A stretch of DNA of 64,000 nt from Nonomuraea angiospora (lineage in GTDB: Bacteria; Actinomycetota; Actinomycetes; Streptosporangiales; Streptosporangiaceae), in NCBI RefSeq assembly GCF_014873145.1, contig NZ_JADBEK010000001.1, forward strand, positions 7,378,001 through 7,442,000, in the 5' to 3' direction. The notes beneath the pieces are model-generated. The model searched no databases. It saw only the letters and a list, made by a program, of their open reading frames with translations, and was not told where the DNA came from. Position 1 is the first letter of the stretch, and each line of letters starts with the position of its first letter. This document shows, one piece after another, positions 47,051-59,115 of the stretch. The translations under genes and the position numbers were made by a program.

Positions 47051-48100
47051 ATGCCGGTGAGCTTCACTCAGCACAACGTTGGATCACGCATCGACCGTCG
47101 CCTGGCCGGTTTCCTCGAGACCTGGCGAGCTCCCGTCGACGACCCCGACGTCGAGGCGGCGTACCAGTTGCTCACCGACTTCGTCCTCAACGGCGGCAAG
47201 CGCGTCAGGCCGCAGCTCTGCTACTGGGGCTGGCGGGGCGCCGGCGGGGGCGACGGCGACGAGATCATCACCGCCGCCGCGTCCCTGGAGCTCTGCCACG
47301 CCGGCCTGCTCATCCATGACGACATCATGGACGGCAGCGAGCTGCGGCGCGGCCGGGCCACCGTGCACAGGAGCCTGGCCGGGCTGCACCGCGGCCCGGG
47401 CTCGGACGCGTTCGGGCAGGCGGGCGGCATCCTGCTCGGCACGCTGAGCCTGGCCTGGTCCGACACCATGCTGTCGTCGTGCGGCGTGGAGCCGCACCGG
47501 CTGCGGGCCGCGCACCACGTGTTCGACACGATGCGCACCGAGGTCATCAGCGGCCAGTATCTCGACGTCCTGGCCCAGCTCCGCTCGGGCGCGAGCGTGG
47601 ACGAGGCGCTCACGGTGATCCGGTTCAAGACCGCCAAGTACACCGTCGAGCGGCCGCTGCAGATCGGCGGCGCGCTGGCCGGGGCCTCGCTGGAGCTGCT
47701 GGAGTCCTACTCGCGCTTCGGCCTGCCGCTGGGCGAGGCGTTCCAGCTCCGCGACGACGTGCTCGGCACGTTCGGCCTGGAGTCGGAGACCGGCAAGTCG
47801 GCGCTGGACGACCTGCGCGAGGGCAAGCACACCGTGCTCGTCGCGCACGCCGTACGGCGGGCCACCCCCGCCCAGCTCACCCACCTCAGGAGGTGGCACG
47901 GCGACCCGGAGTTGACCGAGGAGCGCGCCGAGGAGCTGCGGGAGATCCTGCGCGACACAGGAGCGCTGGCCGAGGTCGAGGAAATGATCGAAGACCGGGT
48001 GCGCGAGTCCGTCACGGCGCTGGCCGCGGCGCGGATGGAGCCGGAGGCCGCCAGAGCGCTGGCCGTGCTGGCCGACCAGCTCGCGCACCGCACCAAGTAG
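47051..48100 (+). CDS. Polyprenyl diphosphate synthase, candidate encapsulin cargo
   Basis: The 349-residue protein is a short-chain isoprenyl diphosphate synthase. It has GGKRVRPQL (48-56), the first Asp-rich motif DDIMD (90-94) with the following LRRGRAT, and the second motif DDVLG (235-239). It condenses IPP with allylic diphosphates to geranyl, farnesyl or geranylgeranyl diphosphate. ATG 47051 has AAGGAG 7-9 nt before it. It is the first gene of a co-directional set with IspH, a family 2B encapsulin and geosmin synthase. Polyprenyl transferases are known neighbours and proposed cargo of family 2 encapsulins. The product chain length cannot be fixed by eye; farnesyl diphosphate would feed geosmin synthase. 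Confidence 0.88.
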   Translation: MPVSFTQHNVGSRIDRRLAGFLETWRAPVDDPDVEAAYQLLTDFVLNGGKRVRPQLCYWGWRGAGGGDGDEIITAAASLELCHAGLLIHDDIMDGSELRRGRATVHRSLAGLHRGPGSDAFGQAGGILLGTLSLAWSDTMLSSCGVEPHRLRAAHHVFDTMRTEVISGQYLDVLAQLRSGASVDEALTVIRFKTAKYTVERPLQIGGALAGASLELLESYSRFGLPLGEAFQLRDDVLGTFGLESETGKSALDDLREGKHTVLVAHAVRRATPAQLTHLRRWHGDPELTEERAEELREILRDTGALAEVEEMIEDRVRESVTALAAARMEPEAARALAVLADQLAHRTK

Positions 48101-48112
48101 GGGGTTCCCCAG

Positions 48113-49054
48113 ATGGGACAGGTTCTTCTCGCGGCCCCGCGCGGCTTCTGCGCGGGCGTCGAGCGTGCGATCAGCACCGTCGAAGAGGCGTTGAGACGCT
48201 TCGGTCCACCGGTCTACGTGCGCAAACAGATCGTGCACAACACATACGTGGTCGACGACCTCACCCGGCGCGGCGCGATCTTCGTCGAGGAGCTCGACGA
48301 GGTCCCCGACGGCTCGCTGGTCGTCTTCTCCGCCCACGGCGTCGCGCCGGTGGTCAAGGAGGAGGCGGGGCTGCGCGGCCTGCGGACGATCGACGCCACC
48401 TGCCCGCTGGTCACCAAGGTCCACAAAGAGGCCGTGCGCATGGCCGAGGCGGGCTACGAGATCGTGCTCATCGGCCACGCCGAGCACGAGGAGGTCGAGG
48501 GCACGTTCGGCGAGGCCCCCGAGCGCATCCACGTGGTGGACCCGGCCAGGCCCGACGAGCTGACGGCGGGCGGCTCGCACCCGATGAGCTGGCTGTCGCA
48601 GACCACGCTGGCCGTGGACGAGACCATGCAGGCCGTCGCCGAGCTGCGCAAACGCTTCCCCCAGCTGGTCGACCCGCCCAGCGACGACATCTGCTACGCC
48701 AGCCAGAACCGCCAGGAGGCGATCACCAGGATCGCCCCTCGGTGCGAGCTGGTCATCGTCGTCGGCTCCGCCAACTCCTCCAACTCCCGGCGGCTGGTCG
48801 AGGTGGCACTCAACGCGGGCGCGGGCGCCGCCTACCTGGTCGACCGGGCCGCCGACGCCGACGAGCGCTGGCTCGACGGCGTGCGGACCGTCGGGGTCAG
48901 CTCCGGTGCCTCCGTCCCCGAGCGGCTGGTCGGGGAGTTACTCGGCTGGCTCGCCGCCCACGGATACGACGACGTGGAGCCGGTGACCGTGACCGAGGAG
49001 ACCCTCACGTTCTCCCTGCCGCTCGAAATCCGATCCACCCGCAACCCCGGCTAG
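48113..49054 (+). CDS. ispH: 4-hydroxy-3-methylbut-2-enyl diphosphate reductase
   Basis: The 313-residue enzyme of the MEP pathway reduces HMBPP to IPP and DMAPP using a [4Fe-4S] cluster. Cluster ligands Cys13 (PRGFCAGV), Cys97 (DATCPLV) and Cys194 ([11 protein letters not shown]) are present, with the conserved His in QIVHN and SAHG and Glu in GHAEHEEV. It lies 12 bp after the polyprenyl synthase gene, so supply of C5 units and their condensation are co-expressed. An IspH duplicated into a terpene cluster often boosts precursor supply; whether a second ispH exists elsewhere cannot be seen here. Confidence 0.95.
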   Translation: MGQVLLAAPRGFCAGVERAISTVEEALRRFGPPVYVRKQIVHNTYVVDDLTRRGAIFVEELDEVPDGSLVVFSAHGVAPVVKEEAGLRGLRTIDATCPLVTKVHKEAVRMAEAGYEIVLIGHAEHEEVEGTFGEAPERIHVVDPARPDELTAGGSHPMSWLSQTTLAVDETMQAVAELRKRFPQLVDPPSDDICYASQNRQEAITRIAPRCELVIVVGSANSSNSRRLVEVALNAGAGAAYLVDRAADADERWLDGVRTVGVSSGASVPERLVGELLGWLAAHGYDDVEPVTVTEETLTFSLPLEIRSTRNPG

Positions 49055-49084
49055 GTCCCAAACCCAGATTGGTGGTGCAGCACG

Positions 49085-53039
<3,955 letters not shown>

Positions 53040-53173
53040 GCTCTTCGCCCCCCCAACACGCACGCTCTGGGGGTGTAATCCTGCTCTGGCAAATAACCAG
53101 AACCCAGGTTACACGAAGTATGTTTGCCTATGTAATTTTCGCCGGAAAATGACCGAATTACGGGGAAATTATG

Positions 53174-53292
53174 AAGGGCACGGCATGGCCGTGCCCTTGA
53201 CTGCTGCGGAAGATCCGACTCGGACGGTGCCGCCCCGGCCCGGGGAGCGCTCCGGTAGGGTGCCGCCACGGGGGCCGTGGCTACCGGAGCGC
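53174..53292 (-). terminator. Two hairpins downstream of the first 88-residue secreted protein gene
   Basis: 53247-53292: GCGCTCCGGTAG/CTACCGGAGCGC (12 bp) with an inner CCACGG/CCGTGG stem. 53174-53198: AAGGGCACGGC/GCCGTGCCCTT (11 bp, 3-nt loop). They lie in the 274-bp gap between the STAS start and the small gene stop and can end leftward transcription. The rest of the gap is fairly AT-rich (53080-53170) and should hold the STAS promoter. Confidence 0.65.
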
Positions 53293-53313
53293 CCTCACGT
53301 CAGGCGTACGCGC

Positions 53314-53580
53314 TCAGTTGTTGTCGCCCACGTTGGACTGGTTGTTGAGCAGGTTGATGTCGAGATCCTGCAGGTGACCGACGGTAACGAGATCGATGTA
53401 CTTCACGGAGTCGTTGAGGACGTCGTTGGCCAGCGTGAGGTCGTCGAGCAGGCTCAGCTGGCTGAGGATCTGCGCCTTCTTGTTGAAAGCGTTGGGGCCG
53501 ACGTCGGCGGAGGCGCTCGTGGCCGAGAACCCGAGCAGGCAACCCGCGATCGCTGCACCAGCGAGAATGCGACGCATCAT
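53314..53580 (-). CDS. Small secreted protein (paralogue A)
   Basis: The 88-residue product has a signal peptide (MMRRILAGAAIAGCLLGFSATSASA) and a 63-residue mature part starting DVGPN and ending NNQSNVGDNN. It is about two-thirds identical over its full length to the product of 54711-54977, with DDLT, NDVLNDSVKY and HLQD unchanged. No Cys occurs in the mature part. I do not recognise the family; the segment HLQDLDINLLNNQ distantly recalls the QDLNVL part of rodlins, the spore-surface proteins of streptomycetes. GGAG is 10 nt upstream of the first of two ATG codons. Confidence 0.7.
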   Translation of the reverse strand: MMRRILAGAAIAGCLLGFSATSASADVGPNAFNKKAQILSQLSLLDDLTLANDVLNDSVKYIDLVTVGHLQDLDINLLNNQSNVGDNN

Positions 53581-53934
53581 TTCTTGTTTTCTCCTTCGTC
53601 GGAATTTGCGCGGGATGCGCGTCATCGTGAATCACTCGCACCGGGCTGCGAGATTCCAGGAATAACATTCTCGCGGCGTCTCGACGGGTCGCAACCCGAC
53701 TGTGCCAATCCGGAGTCAAATGCGCGCCCCATTTCCTTGATTGCTGATCATGGATCGTCCCGATATATACGATTAATCAGGACTTGCCCTGGGGTGGTGT
53801 GGGGGCAGTTTTTCAGCTTATGGCCATACGGACGCCCCGTATGGCCAAAGTCCGTTTTATCGCTATAGAGAAGGAGGAATGTTACCGGGAGAACGGGCCG
53901 GCGGAGGCGCGTCGACGGGAGCGCTGAATATGTC
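53581..53934. other. 354-bp non-coding region with inverted repeat and leader ORF
   Basis: This unusually AT-rich gap separates paralogue A from the NlpC/P60 gene. It holds a perfect 11-bp inverted repeat, TGGCCATACGG/CCGTATGGCCA (53821-53847), then TATAGA (53864-53869), which could be a -10 element, and AAGGAGG (53871-53877). An ORF of 19 codons begins at ATG 53879 (MLPGERAGGGASTGALNMS) and its TGA overlaps the NlpC start (ATGA, 53935-53938). The AAGGAGG is only 1 nt from that ATG, which is unusually tight. Confidence 0.45.
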
Positions 53935-54531
53935 ATGAATGGAACACGGCGGCTGCTGCCGATAGCACTGGCACCGGTGATTCTGTGCGCGGTTCCGGCC
54001 ATTCCCGCGATGGCCTGGCGATCGGCGGGCGGGGCGATCGCGGTGCGGGCGGCGATAGAGATGATCGGCGTCCCGTACTCGTGGGGCGGCGGCGGGGTGA
54101 ACGGCCCCGGATTCGGCACCGGAAGAGGCGCGAAGACGTGGGGATTCGACTGCTCGGGGCTCGCGGAATACGCGTGGGCGCGGGCGGGGGTGTCGATCGG
54201 CTCGACCACGCGGGAGCAGTGGCGCTCCGGGATCCGGATACCCAAGGAGCAGGCGGAGCCGGGGGATCTGGTCTTCTTCGACAACGACTCCCACAGTCCC
54301 GGGCCCGAGCACGTCGGCATCGTCGTGGACGCGACGCGGATGGTGCACGCCCCGTACACCGGGCAGTCCGTCCGGGTGGACCCGCTCGGCAGGCGTACCC
54401 TCCTCGGCGTGGTCCGGCCGAGCACCACCTGGATGAACGGCCACGTGCGCGGTTCCGCGGCCCCGGACGGCGGCCACGCGCCGAGCTCCGCCGCCGTGAA
54501 CGGCCACGCGGCCCAGGTCGTCCTGCAGTGA
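53935..54531 (+). CDS. Secreted NlpC/P60-family peptidase
   Basis: The 198-residue product has a signal peptide (1-28) and one NlpC/P60 domain: Cys in WGFDCSGLAEYAW, His in EHVGIVV and the third polar residue in MVHAPYTG. These enzymes cut peptide stems of peptidoglycan, often at spore germination or cell separation. A tail of about 35 residues (GHVRGSAAPDGGHAPS) follows. It is flanked on both sides by the paralogous small secreted proteins, all three likely acting at the cell surface. No good ribosome site precedes ATG 53935; coupling to the leader ORF is possible. Confidence 0.88.
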   Translation: MNGTRRLLPIALAPVILCAVPAIPAMAWRSAGGAIAVRAAIEMIGVPYSWGGGGVNGPGFGTGRGAKTWGFDCSGLAEYAWARAGVSIGSTTREQWRSGIRIPKEQAEPGDLVFFDNDSHSPGPEHVGIVVDATRMVHAPYTGQSVRVDPLGRRTLLGVVRPSTTWMNGHVRGSAAPDGGHAPSSAAVNGHAAQVVLQ

Positions 54532-54710
54532 TCGACCTGGGCCGCGGGACGGAGAGCTCGGTGCGCACCGGGCCCGTGCCGTGGGCTCGCGAGCGTCCAC
54601 GGCCCGTTTTCGCGGTTCACCTCAAGGCACCAGGAAGACGACCTTGGCCGGACGGAATCCCCTCCCGGGAACCGCCGATCGGCTTCCTGCCTACGCCACG
54701 AGAGGAGCCG

Positions 54711-54977
54711 TCAGTTGTTGTCGCCCGTGTTCTCCTGGTTGTTCAGGATGTTGGCGTCGATGTCCTGCAGGTGGAGGAGGGTCAGGATGTCGACGTACTT
54801 CACGGAGTCGTTGAGGACGTCGTTGAGCGCGGTCAGGTCGTCCAGTGCGCTCAGCTGGCTCAGGATGGACTGCCCGCTGTTGTGCGGGTTGGGGCCGACG
54901 CTGGCCGAGGCTCCCGTTGCGGCGAAGCCGAACGCGGCGGCCGCGATCGCTGCACCGACCAGAATGCGACGGATCAT
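54711..54977 (-). CDS. Small secreted protein (paralogue B)
   Basis: The 88-residue product has a signal peptide (MIRRILVGAAIAAAAFGFAATGASA) and a mature part from SVGPN to NNQENTGDNN. It is the same length as paralogue A and aligns without gaps. GGAGG lies 9-10 nt upstream of ATG 54977. The pattern of alternating hydrophobic residues (DILTLLHLQDIDANIL) could allow surface assembly. The two copies flank the NlpC/P60 gene in the same orientation, which suggests a duplication of the gene with its start region. Confidence 0.7.
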   Translation of the reverse strand: MIRRILVGAAIAAAAFGFAATGASASVGPNPHNSGQSILSQLSALDDLTALNDVLNDSVKYVDILTLLHLQDIDANILNNQENTGDNN

Positions 54978-55382
54978 GTGTGATTTCCTCCATGGATCGG
55001 CGCCGGAATTCAGCGCCTAGTCGTTTGTGCAGGGCTGTGAGGTGCCGGAAATAACCATCGCGGCAGGCGGCCGGAACTGCAACTCAAAAAGCCCACCCCG
55101 AGGTCAAGGCGGAACGTCGCTTTCTTGGCGCGGAGTTTTCGCACCCGTCACCGGACCGCTACTCGCGTCCGAGGTTCGGTGTCCTTTTGGCGGGATTTAT
55201 TTTGGCTCGTCGCGCACCTGGCGGGCCGGTCCCGCACTGCCGTTTAGGAAACGATCGCCCGAAACTTGAGCAGCGCTCCTACGCCTGCCGGCGTACCCGG
55301 AGAGCCCTCCGGAGGCTGACGTGCCGGGCGAACAAAGCGGCGATGATGGCCGGCGAGTTCGCTGAATGCGGAGGTGAGATCG
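54978..55382. other. 405-bp region without a recognised gene
   Basis: I see no convincing ORF. The left part should hold the promoter of paralogue B. One short inverted repeat, TACGCC-TGCC-GGCGTA (55280-55295), is present. The GGAGG for the next gene is at 55370-55374. Confidence 0.5.
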
Positions 55383-55847
55383 ATGCGGCCGCGTATCCGC
55401 AAGACGGTCATGGTTATCCATGTCATCGCGTCCGTCGCGCTGGTCGGCGAGGTGTGGGGGCTGGTCGTGCTGAATACGGCGGCGGCCCTGACAAAGGACG
55501 CCGGGCTGGCGCACGCGGCCTATCGGTTGATGCCCGCCCTGGTCTTCGCGGGCGGCATACCGCTCAGCCTCATCGCATTGATCAGCGGCATCACACTGGG
55601 GCTGACCAGCCATTGGGGGCTGTTTCGCCATTACTGGGTGGCGGCCAAGCTCGTACTGCTGGTGGCCGTGATCTGCGTGGGCATGTTCCTGTTCGACCCC
55701 GAGGGAATGGCGGCCGCCACCGAAGGCGGCGCCGCCGTCCCCGCCACCCGCCAGTGGGGGCAGGTGGCCGCGCTGGGGACGCAGATCATCATGCTGATGA
55801 CCGCGACCACGCTCTCGGTCTTCAAACCCCGCCGCAGACTCCGGTGA
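55383..55847 (+). CDS. Small integral membrane protein, unknown function
   Basis: The 154-residue protein has four predicted membrane helices (VMVIHVIASVALVGEVWGLVV in part, LMPALVFAGGIPLSLIALISGITLG, WVAAKLVLLVAVICVGMFL and a C-terminal ALGTQIIMLMTATTLS). It resembles DUF2269-like membrane proteins in the HVIASVALVGEV start. ATG 55383 is 8 nt after GGAGG and is preferred to GTG 55374. Function is unknown. Confidence 0.7.
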   Translation: MRPRIRKTVMVIHVIASVALVGEVWGLVVLNTAAALTKDAGLAHAAYRLMPALVFAGGIPLSLIALISGITLGLTSHWGLFRHYWVAAKLVLLVAVICVGMFLFDPEGMAAATEGGAAVPATRQWGQVAALGTQIIMLMTATTLSVFKPRRRLR

Positions 55848-55992
55848 CGGCGGGCGGGCTACGGGACGGCGTGGCTACCACCGCCTCCCCCAAGGTGCCG
55901 GGCGCTGACCTCGTCCAGGCACCTCGCCCCAGGACGCCCGCATGCGACTTCGGGGGGCGCGGCCGAGGGCGTCGGGGCCAGGAGCGGAGTGG

Positions 55993-56064
55993 AGAGGTGG
56001 ACGAAGGCGTCGGGGCTGCAAGGGGGTGAGAGGTGGACGAAGGCGTCGGGGCTACGAGGGGGTG
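55993..56064. repeat. 36-bp tandem duplication at the 3' end of the MarR gene
   Basis: Two adjacent 36-bp copies (55993-56028 and 56029-56064) share GAGAGGTGGACGAAGGCGTC and differ at only two positions near the end. The second copy includes the MarR stop codon at 56052-56054. Confidence 0.9.
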
Positions 56065-56498
56065 CTGATGTGGTCGAGGGCGGTGGAGAGACGGTGGAGG
56101 GCGGCGAGGCAGTCGCGGGCGCCGTCCACCCCCAGCTCCTCCACCAGCCGATCGGCGAACGCCTGATGGCCGGGGTTGATCTTGGCGATGGCCTCGCGCC
56201 CGGCGGCCGTGGGCTGGATGAGCTTGGCGCGCCGGTGCGCCGGGTTGGGCTGGTATTCGGCCAGCCCCCGCTCCACCAGCAGGTCCGCGATCCGCTGCAC
56301 CCCCTGCCTGGTCATCCCCATGACGCGGGCCACCCCCGCCACCGGGAGCGGCTCGCGCAGGACCGCCCCGAGCACCTGCCACCAGGCCGCCGTCATCCCC
56401 GCCGGGCGAGCCAGCCCCTCCGCCACGTGCATGAACTGCCCGTTGAGCCGGAACGAGCCCAGCGCCAGGCCCGAGGCCAGCTCCCCCGTCTCGCTCAT
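56052..56498 (-). CDS. MarR-family transcriptional regulator
   Basis: The 148-residue winged-helix protein has WWQVLGAVLREPLPVAGVARVMGMTRQG, then RIADLLVERGLAEYQPNPAHRRAKLIQPT as the recognition helix and wing. ATG 56498 overlaps the stop of the DJ-1-like gene (ATGA), so the two are co-translated. The two 16-bp palindromes in front of the operon (57112-57146) are likely its operators. Confidence 0.9.
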   Translation of the reverse strand: MSETGELASGLALGSFRLNGQFMHVAEGLARPAGMTAAWWQVLGAVLREPLPVAGVARVMGMTRQGVQRIADLLVERGLAEYQPNPAHRRAKLIQPTAAGREAIAKINPGHQAFADRLVEELGVDGARDCLAALHRLSTALDHISTPS

Positions 56499-57112
56499 GC
56501 CGCCATCAACACCTCGAACGCGGACGGGTCGCTGTTCGCGAACAGCCGGAACCACGCGTCCAGCACCTCCGGACGGTAGATGTCGAGCCGGCGGAAGATC
56601 TCCCGCGCGAACGCCACCGGCTCCGTGGGACCCGCCGTGATGAGATCGCCCCCGAGCACCGCGTCCCGGTCGAGGTAGTGCTTGGCGCCCGCGTAACCCT
56701 CCTGCGCCTCCAGATACTGCACCACCGCGCTCGTGTGGTCGCGCGAGTCCAGGAGCCCCTCGCGGGCGAGCCCGGCGGTGGCGCCGCAGATGGCCGCCAC
56801 CGGCACCCCCGCCTCCAGGAACTCCCCGGCCTTGACGGCGAACGGCGCCAGCGACGGGCCGGCGTCCCACAGGTCGGCGCCGGGCAGGACGAGCAGCGCG
56901 CTGGCGGCGGGCGAGAGCTGGTCGAGCGCCAGGTCGGGGGTGACGCGCAGCCCGCCCATGCTGACGACGGGGTCCGTGGTCAGCCCCACGGTGACGATCT
57001 CGTAGCCGCCCGGCTCGCGGTGGTAGCGCCCGTTGCGCAGGTGCGCGGTCGCGTGACCGGTCTCCCAGTCGGCGAACGTGTCGTAAACGGCGTGGTGCAC
57101 AATTTTCTTCAT
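56495..57112 (-). CDS. DJ-1/PfpI-family protein (class I glutamine amidotransferase-like)
   Basis: The 205-residue protein has the DJ-1/PfpI fold with the nucleophile Cys in PVAAICGATAGLA, preceded by LLVLPGADLWDAG. Members act as chaperones, glyoxalases or proteases. Coupled with a MarR gene, it may detoxify reactive carbonyls or oxidants sensed by the regulator. It has a palindromic operator overlapping its start codon at 57112. Confidence 0.88.
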   Translation of the reverse strand: MKKIVHHAVYDTFADWETGHATAHLRNGRYHREPGGYEIVTVGLTTDPVVSMGGLRVTPDLALDQLSPAASALLVLPGADLWDAGPSLAPFAVKAGEFLEAGVPVAAICGATAGLAREGLLDSRDHTSAVVQYLEAQEGYAGAKHYLDRDAVLGGDLITAGPTEPVAFAREIFRRLDIYRPEVLDAWFRLFANSDPSAFEVLMAA

Positions 57113-57146
57113 GACAACATCTTGTCATTTCGACAACATGCTGTCA
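57112..57146. promoter_or_regulatory. Two tandem MarR-type palindromes
   Basis: TGACAACATCTTGTCA (57112-57127) and CGACAACATGCTGTCA (57131-57146) are spaced 19 bp start to start and share GACAACAT. The first has perfect 6-bp arms TGACAA/TTGTCA. They lie between the DJ-1 start and the divergent NERD gene and could govern both. Confidence 0.7.
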
Positions 57147-57173
57147 ATGCGCAATCGTGGGAGGATACCCCTC

Positions 57174-58520
57174 ATGGCAGAGATCGTCGGCGGGGGACGT
57201 CCGGTCAACGACGCCGAACGGCGGGTGATCGCTTATCTGCGCGACCAGGCGCCCGCCGACTGGCTGCTGCTGCACAACATCGAGGTTCCGCGCGGCCACG
57301 ACGTCTTCGAGGTCGACCTGATCGTGCTGACCGGCCACTCGATCGTGGTCGTCGACGTCAAGGGCACCAGGGGCCGCATCGAGGTGTCGGGCACGCGCTG
57401 GTTCCCGCCGCGCAGGGAGGCGTTCGGATCCCCCGTGGCCAAGCTGCGGGGCACCGCCAAGGCGCTGAAGGGCCTGCTGGTGTCCAAGGCCACCCAGCTG
57501 GAGCGGGTCTACGTCGACAGCCTGGTCGTGCTCTCCTCGCCCGACGCCGAGCTGATCGACCCGGCCGGGCGCGACGCGATCAACGTCACCGACCTGCCCC
57601 GCCTGCTCGCTACGCTCAGCGACGTCTCCAGGGTCAGGCGCGGCTGCAGCCCGGACACCAAGCCGTACCTCACCGCGATCCTCGACGCCCTCAACCAGAG
57701 CGTGCGCCGCAGCACCGCGCCGCCGAGGTTCGGCAACTGGGAGGTCGAGGAGCAGCTCGGCGGCGACACCAAGATCACCGAATACCGGGCGTTCAACGCC
57801 ACGCTGCCGGGCAGCGAGACCGTGCTGCTGCGGGTCTACCAGGCCGACCCGCTGGCCGACCACCACGCGCGGGCGGCCGAGCGGCAGCGCATCGCCAACG
57901 CGTACCAGACGCTGGCCAGGATCCCCCCGCATCCGTGCGTGGTGCGCTCGCGCGACTTCTTCGCCATCGACGACGAGAGCCGGTTCGTGCTGGTGCTGGA
58001 CGACGTGCACGGCGAGACGCTGCAGCTGTCGCTGGGCAAGGGCGCCCGGCTGGGCGTGATCCAGGACCTGCTGCGCGGGCTGGCGCACGCCCACGCCCAC
58101 GGCGTCGTCCACCGGGCGCTGACCCCCGCCTCCGTCCTGGTCACCGACGACGGGCGCGCGGTGCTGACCGGGTTCGACTATGCCAAGCCGGGCCCGCGCA
58201 ACTACACCGTGGCCCACGAGCTGGGCAACGTGCTCGACGCGCACTACGTGGCGCCCGAGTGCCAGGAGCGGCCCGACCTCATGACGACCGCCTCCGACGT
58301 CTACGCGGCCGGCGCCATCGCCTACCAGCTCCTCACCGGCCAGTTCCCGACCAGCGCCGACGCCCACGGTCCCGATGTGCCGGAGGTCGTCCGCAGGATG
58401 CTCGACCACTCCCCGGCCAAGCGCCCGACCGCCGCGCAGGCCCTTGACGCCCTTGAGAGCGCCCCGCCCCAGGAGTCCCGGTTCAAGCGACTGGTACGTC
58501 GTCTAGTGTCCCGATCATGA
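57174..58520 (+). CDS. NERD-domain protein fused to a pseudokinase
   Basis: The 448-residue protein has an N-terminal NERD (nuclease-related) domain (about 11-130), with EVDLIVLTGHSIVVVDVKG carrying the acidic/Lys residues of the nuclease-like core, and a C-terminal kinase-fold domain (about 185-435). The kinase looks dead: the Lys of the VAxK motif is Arg220, HRD is replaced by HRA (313-315), Asn by Ser, and DFG by GFD (333-335). It may bind rather than phosphorylate partners. NERD-kinase proteins occur in some phage-defence systems (for example PglW). GGGAGG precedes ATG 57174. It is coupled to a GNAT gene. Confidence 0.85.
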   Translation: MAEIVGGGRPVNDAERRVIAYLRDQAPADWLLLHNIEVPRGHDVFEVDLIVLTGHSIVVVDVKGTRGRIEVSGTRWFPPRREAFGSPVAKLRGTAKALKGLLVSKATQLERVYVDSLVVLSSPDAELIDPAGRDAINVTDLPRLLATLSDVSRVRRGCSPDTKPYLTAILDALNQSVRRSTAPPRFGNWEVEEQLGGDTKITEYRAFNATLPGSETVLLRVYQADPLADHHARAAERQRIANAYQTLARIPPHPCVVRSRDFFAIDDESRFVLVLDDVHGETLQLSLGKGARLGVIQDLLRGLAHAHAHGVVHRALTPASVLVTDDGRAVLTGFDYAKPGPRNYTVAHELGNVLDAHYVAPECQERPDLMTTASDVYAAGAIAYQLLTGQFPTSADAHGPDVPEVVRRMLDHSPAKRPTAAQALDALESAPPQESRFKRLVRRLVSRS

Positions 58521-59035
58521 CTGTTCGCCTGCGTCCCGTCGAAGAGGACGACCTGCCCTTCCTGCACCGGCTCACGAGCGACCCCGGCAGCACGGGCGAG
58601 TTCCAGTGGTACGGCTTCCAGAATCCCCATCGCATGCGCACGCGCTGGCAGGAGAACGGCATGCTGGGCGACGACGGCGGCCTCCTGATCATCGCGAACG
58701 GCGACGAGCGGGTCGGCTTCATGTCGTGGAGCAAGCACGTCGCCAACCGCGCCAGCTACTACTGGGAGATGGGGCTGATCGTGGCGCCGGAGCACCGCGG
58801 CCAGGGCCACGGCACCGAGGCGCAGCGGCTGCTCGCGCGTTACCTGTTCGACCACTCGACGGCCAACCGGATCGAGGCGTCCACGGAGATCACCAACGTG
58901 GCCGAGCAGCGGGCGCTGGAGAAGGCCGGGTTCACCCGCGAGGGCGTCATCCGCGGCTCCGGCTTCCGGGCCGGGCAGTGGCACGACGGCGTGCGCTACA
59001 GCATGATCCGCTCCGACCTTGGCGCGAAGCCCTAG
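58517..59035 (+). CDS. GNAT-family N-acetyltransferase (RimJ/RimL-like)
   Basis: The 172-residue protein has the acetyl-CoA-binding segment LIVAPEHRGQGHGTEAQRLL (motif A), then NRIEASTEITNVAEQRALEKAGFTREG in the RimJ/RimL style. Its ATG overlaps the stop of the NERD-pseudokinase gene (58517-58520), so the two proteins are made together. The acceptor is unknown. The last codons run into a 14-bp tandem repeat. Confidence 0.9.
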   Translation: MTVRLRPVEEDDLPFLHRLTSDPGSTGEFQWYGFQNPHRMRTRWQENGMLGDDGGLLIIANGDERVGFMSWSKHVANRASYYWEMGLIVAPEHRGQGHGTEAQRLLARYLFDHSTANRIEASTEITNVAEQRALEKAGFTREGVIRGSGFRAGQWHDGVRYSMIRSDLGAKP

Positions 59036-59093
59036 ACGCGAAGCCCTAGACGCGAAGCCCTCGACGCGAAGCCCTCGACACGAAGCCCTCGAC
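59024..59093. repeat. Five 14-bp tandem repeats
   Basis: Five head-to-tail copies of GCGAAGCCCTMGAC (two with A, three with C at the variable place; the fifth copy begins with A). The first copy includes the GNAT stop codon at 59033-59035. Degenerate traces go on to about 59130, inside the end of the SARP gene. Confidence 0.9.
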
Positions 59094-59115
59094 GGGGAGC
59101 CCCGGCGGAAAGGCC

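Noticed and set aside
53240..53256. GGGGAGCGCTCCGG as a fifth CebR box
   Set aside because: Only the central part matches; it belongs to a long hairpin after the small secreted protein gene.
53581..53934. Cyclic di-AMP (ydaO-type) riboswitch before the NlpC/P60 gene
   Set aside because: Such riboswitches often precede wall hydrolases in actinomycetes, but the conserved core was not seen; only a simple inverted repeat is present.
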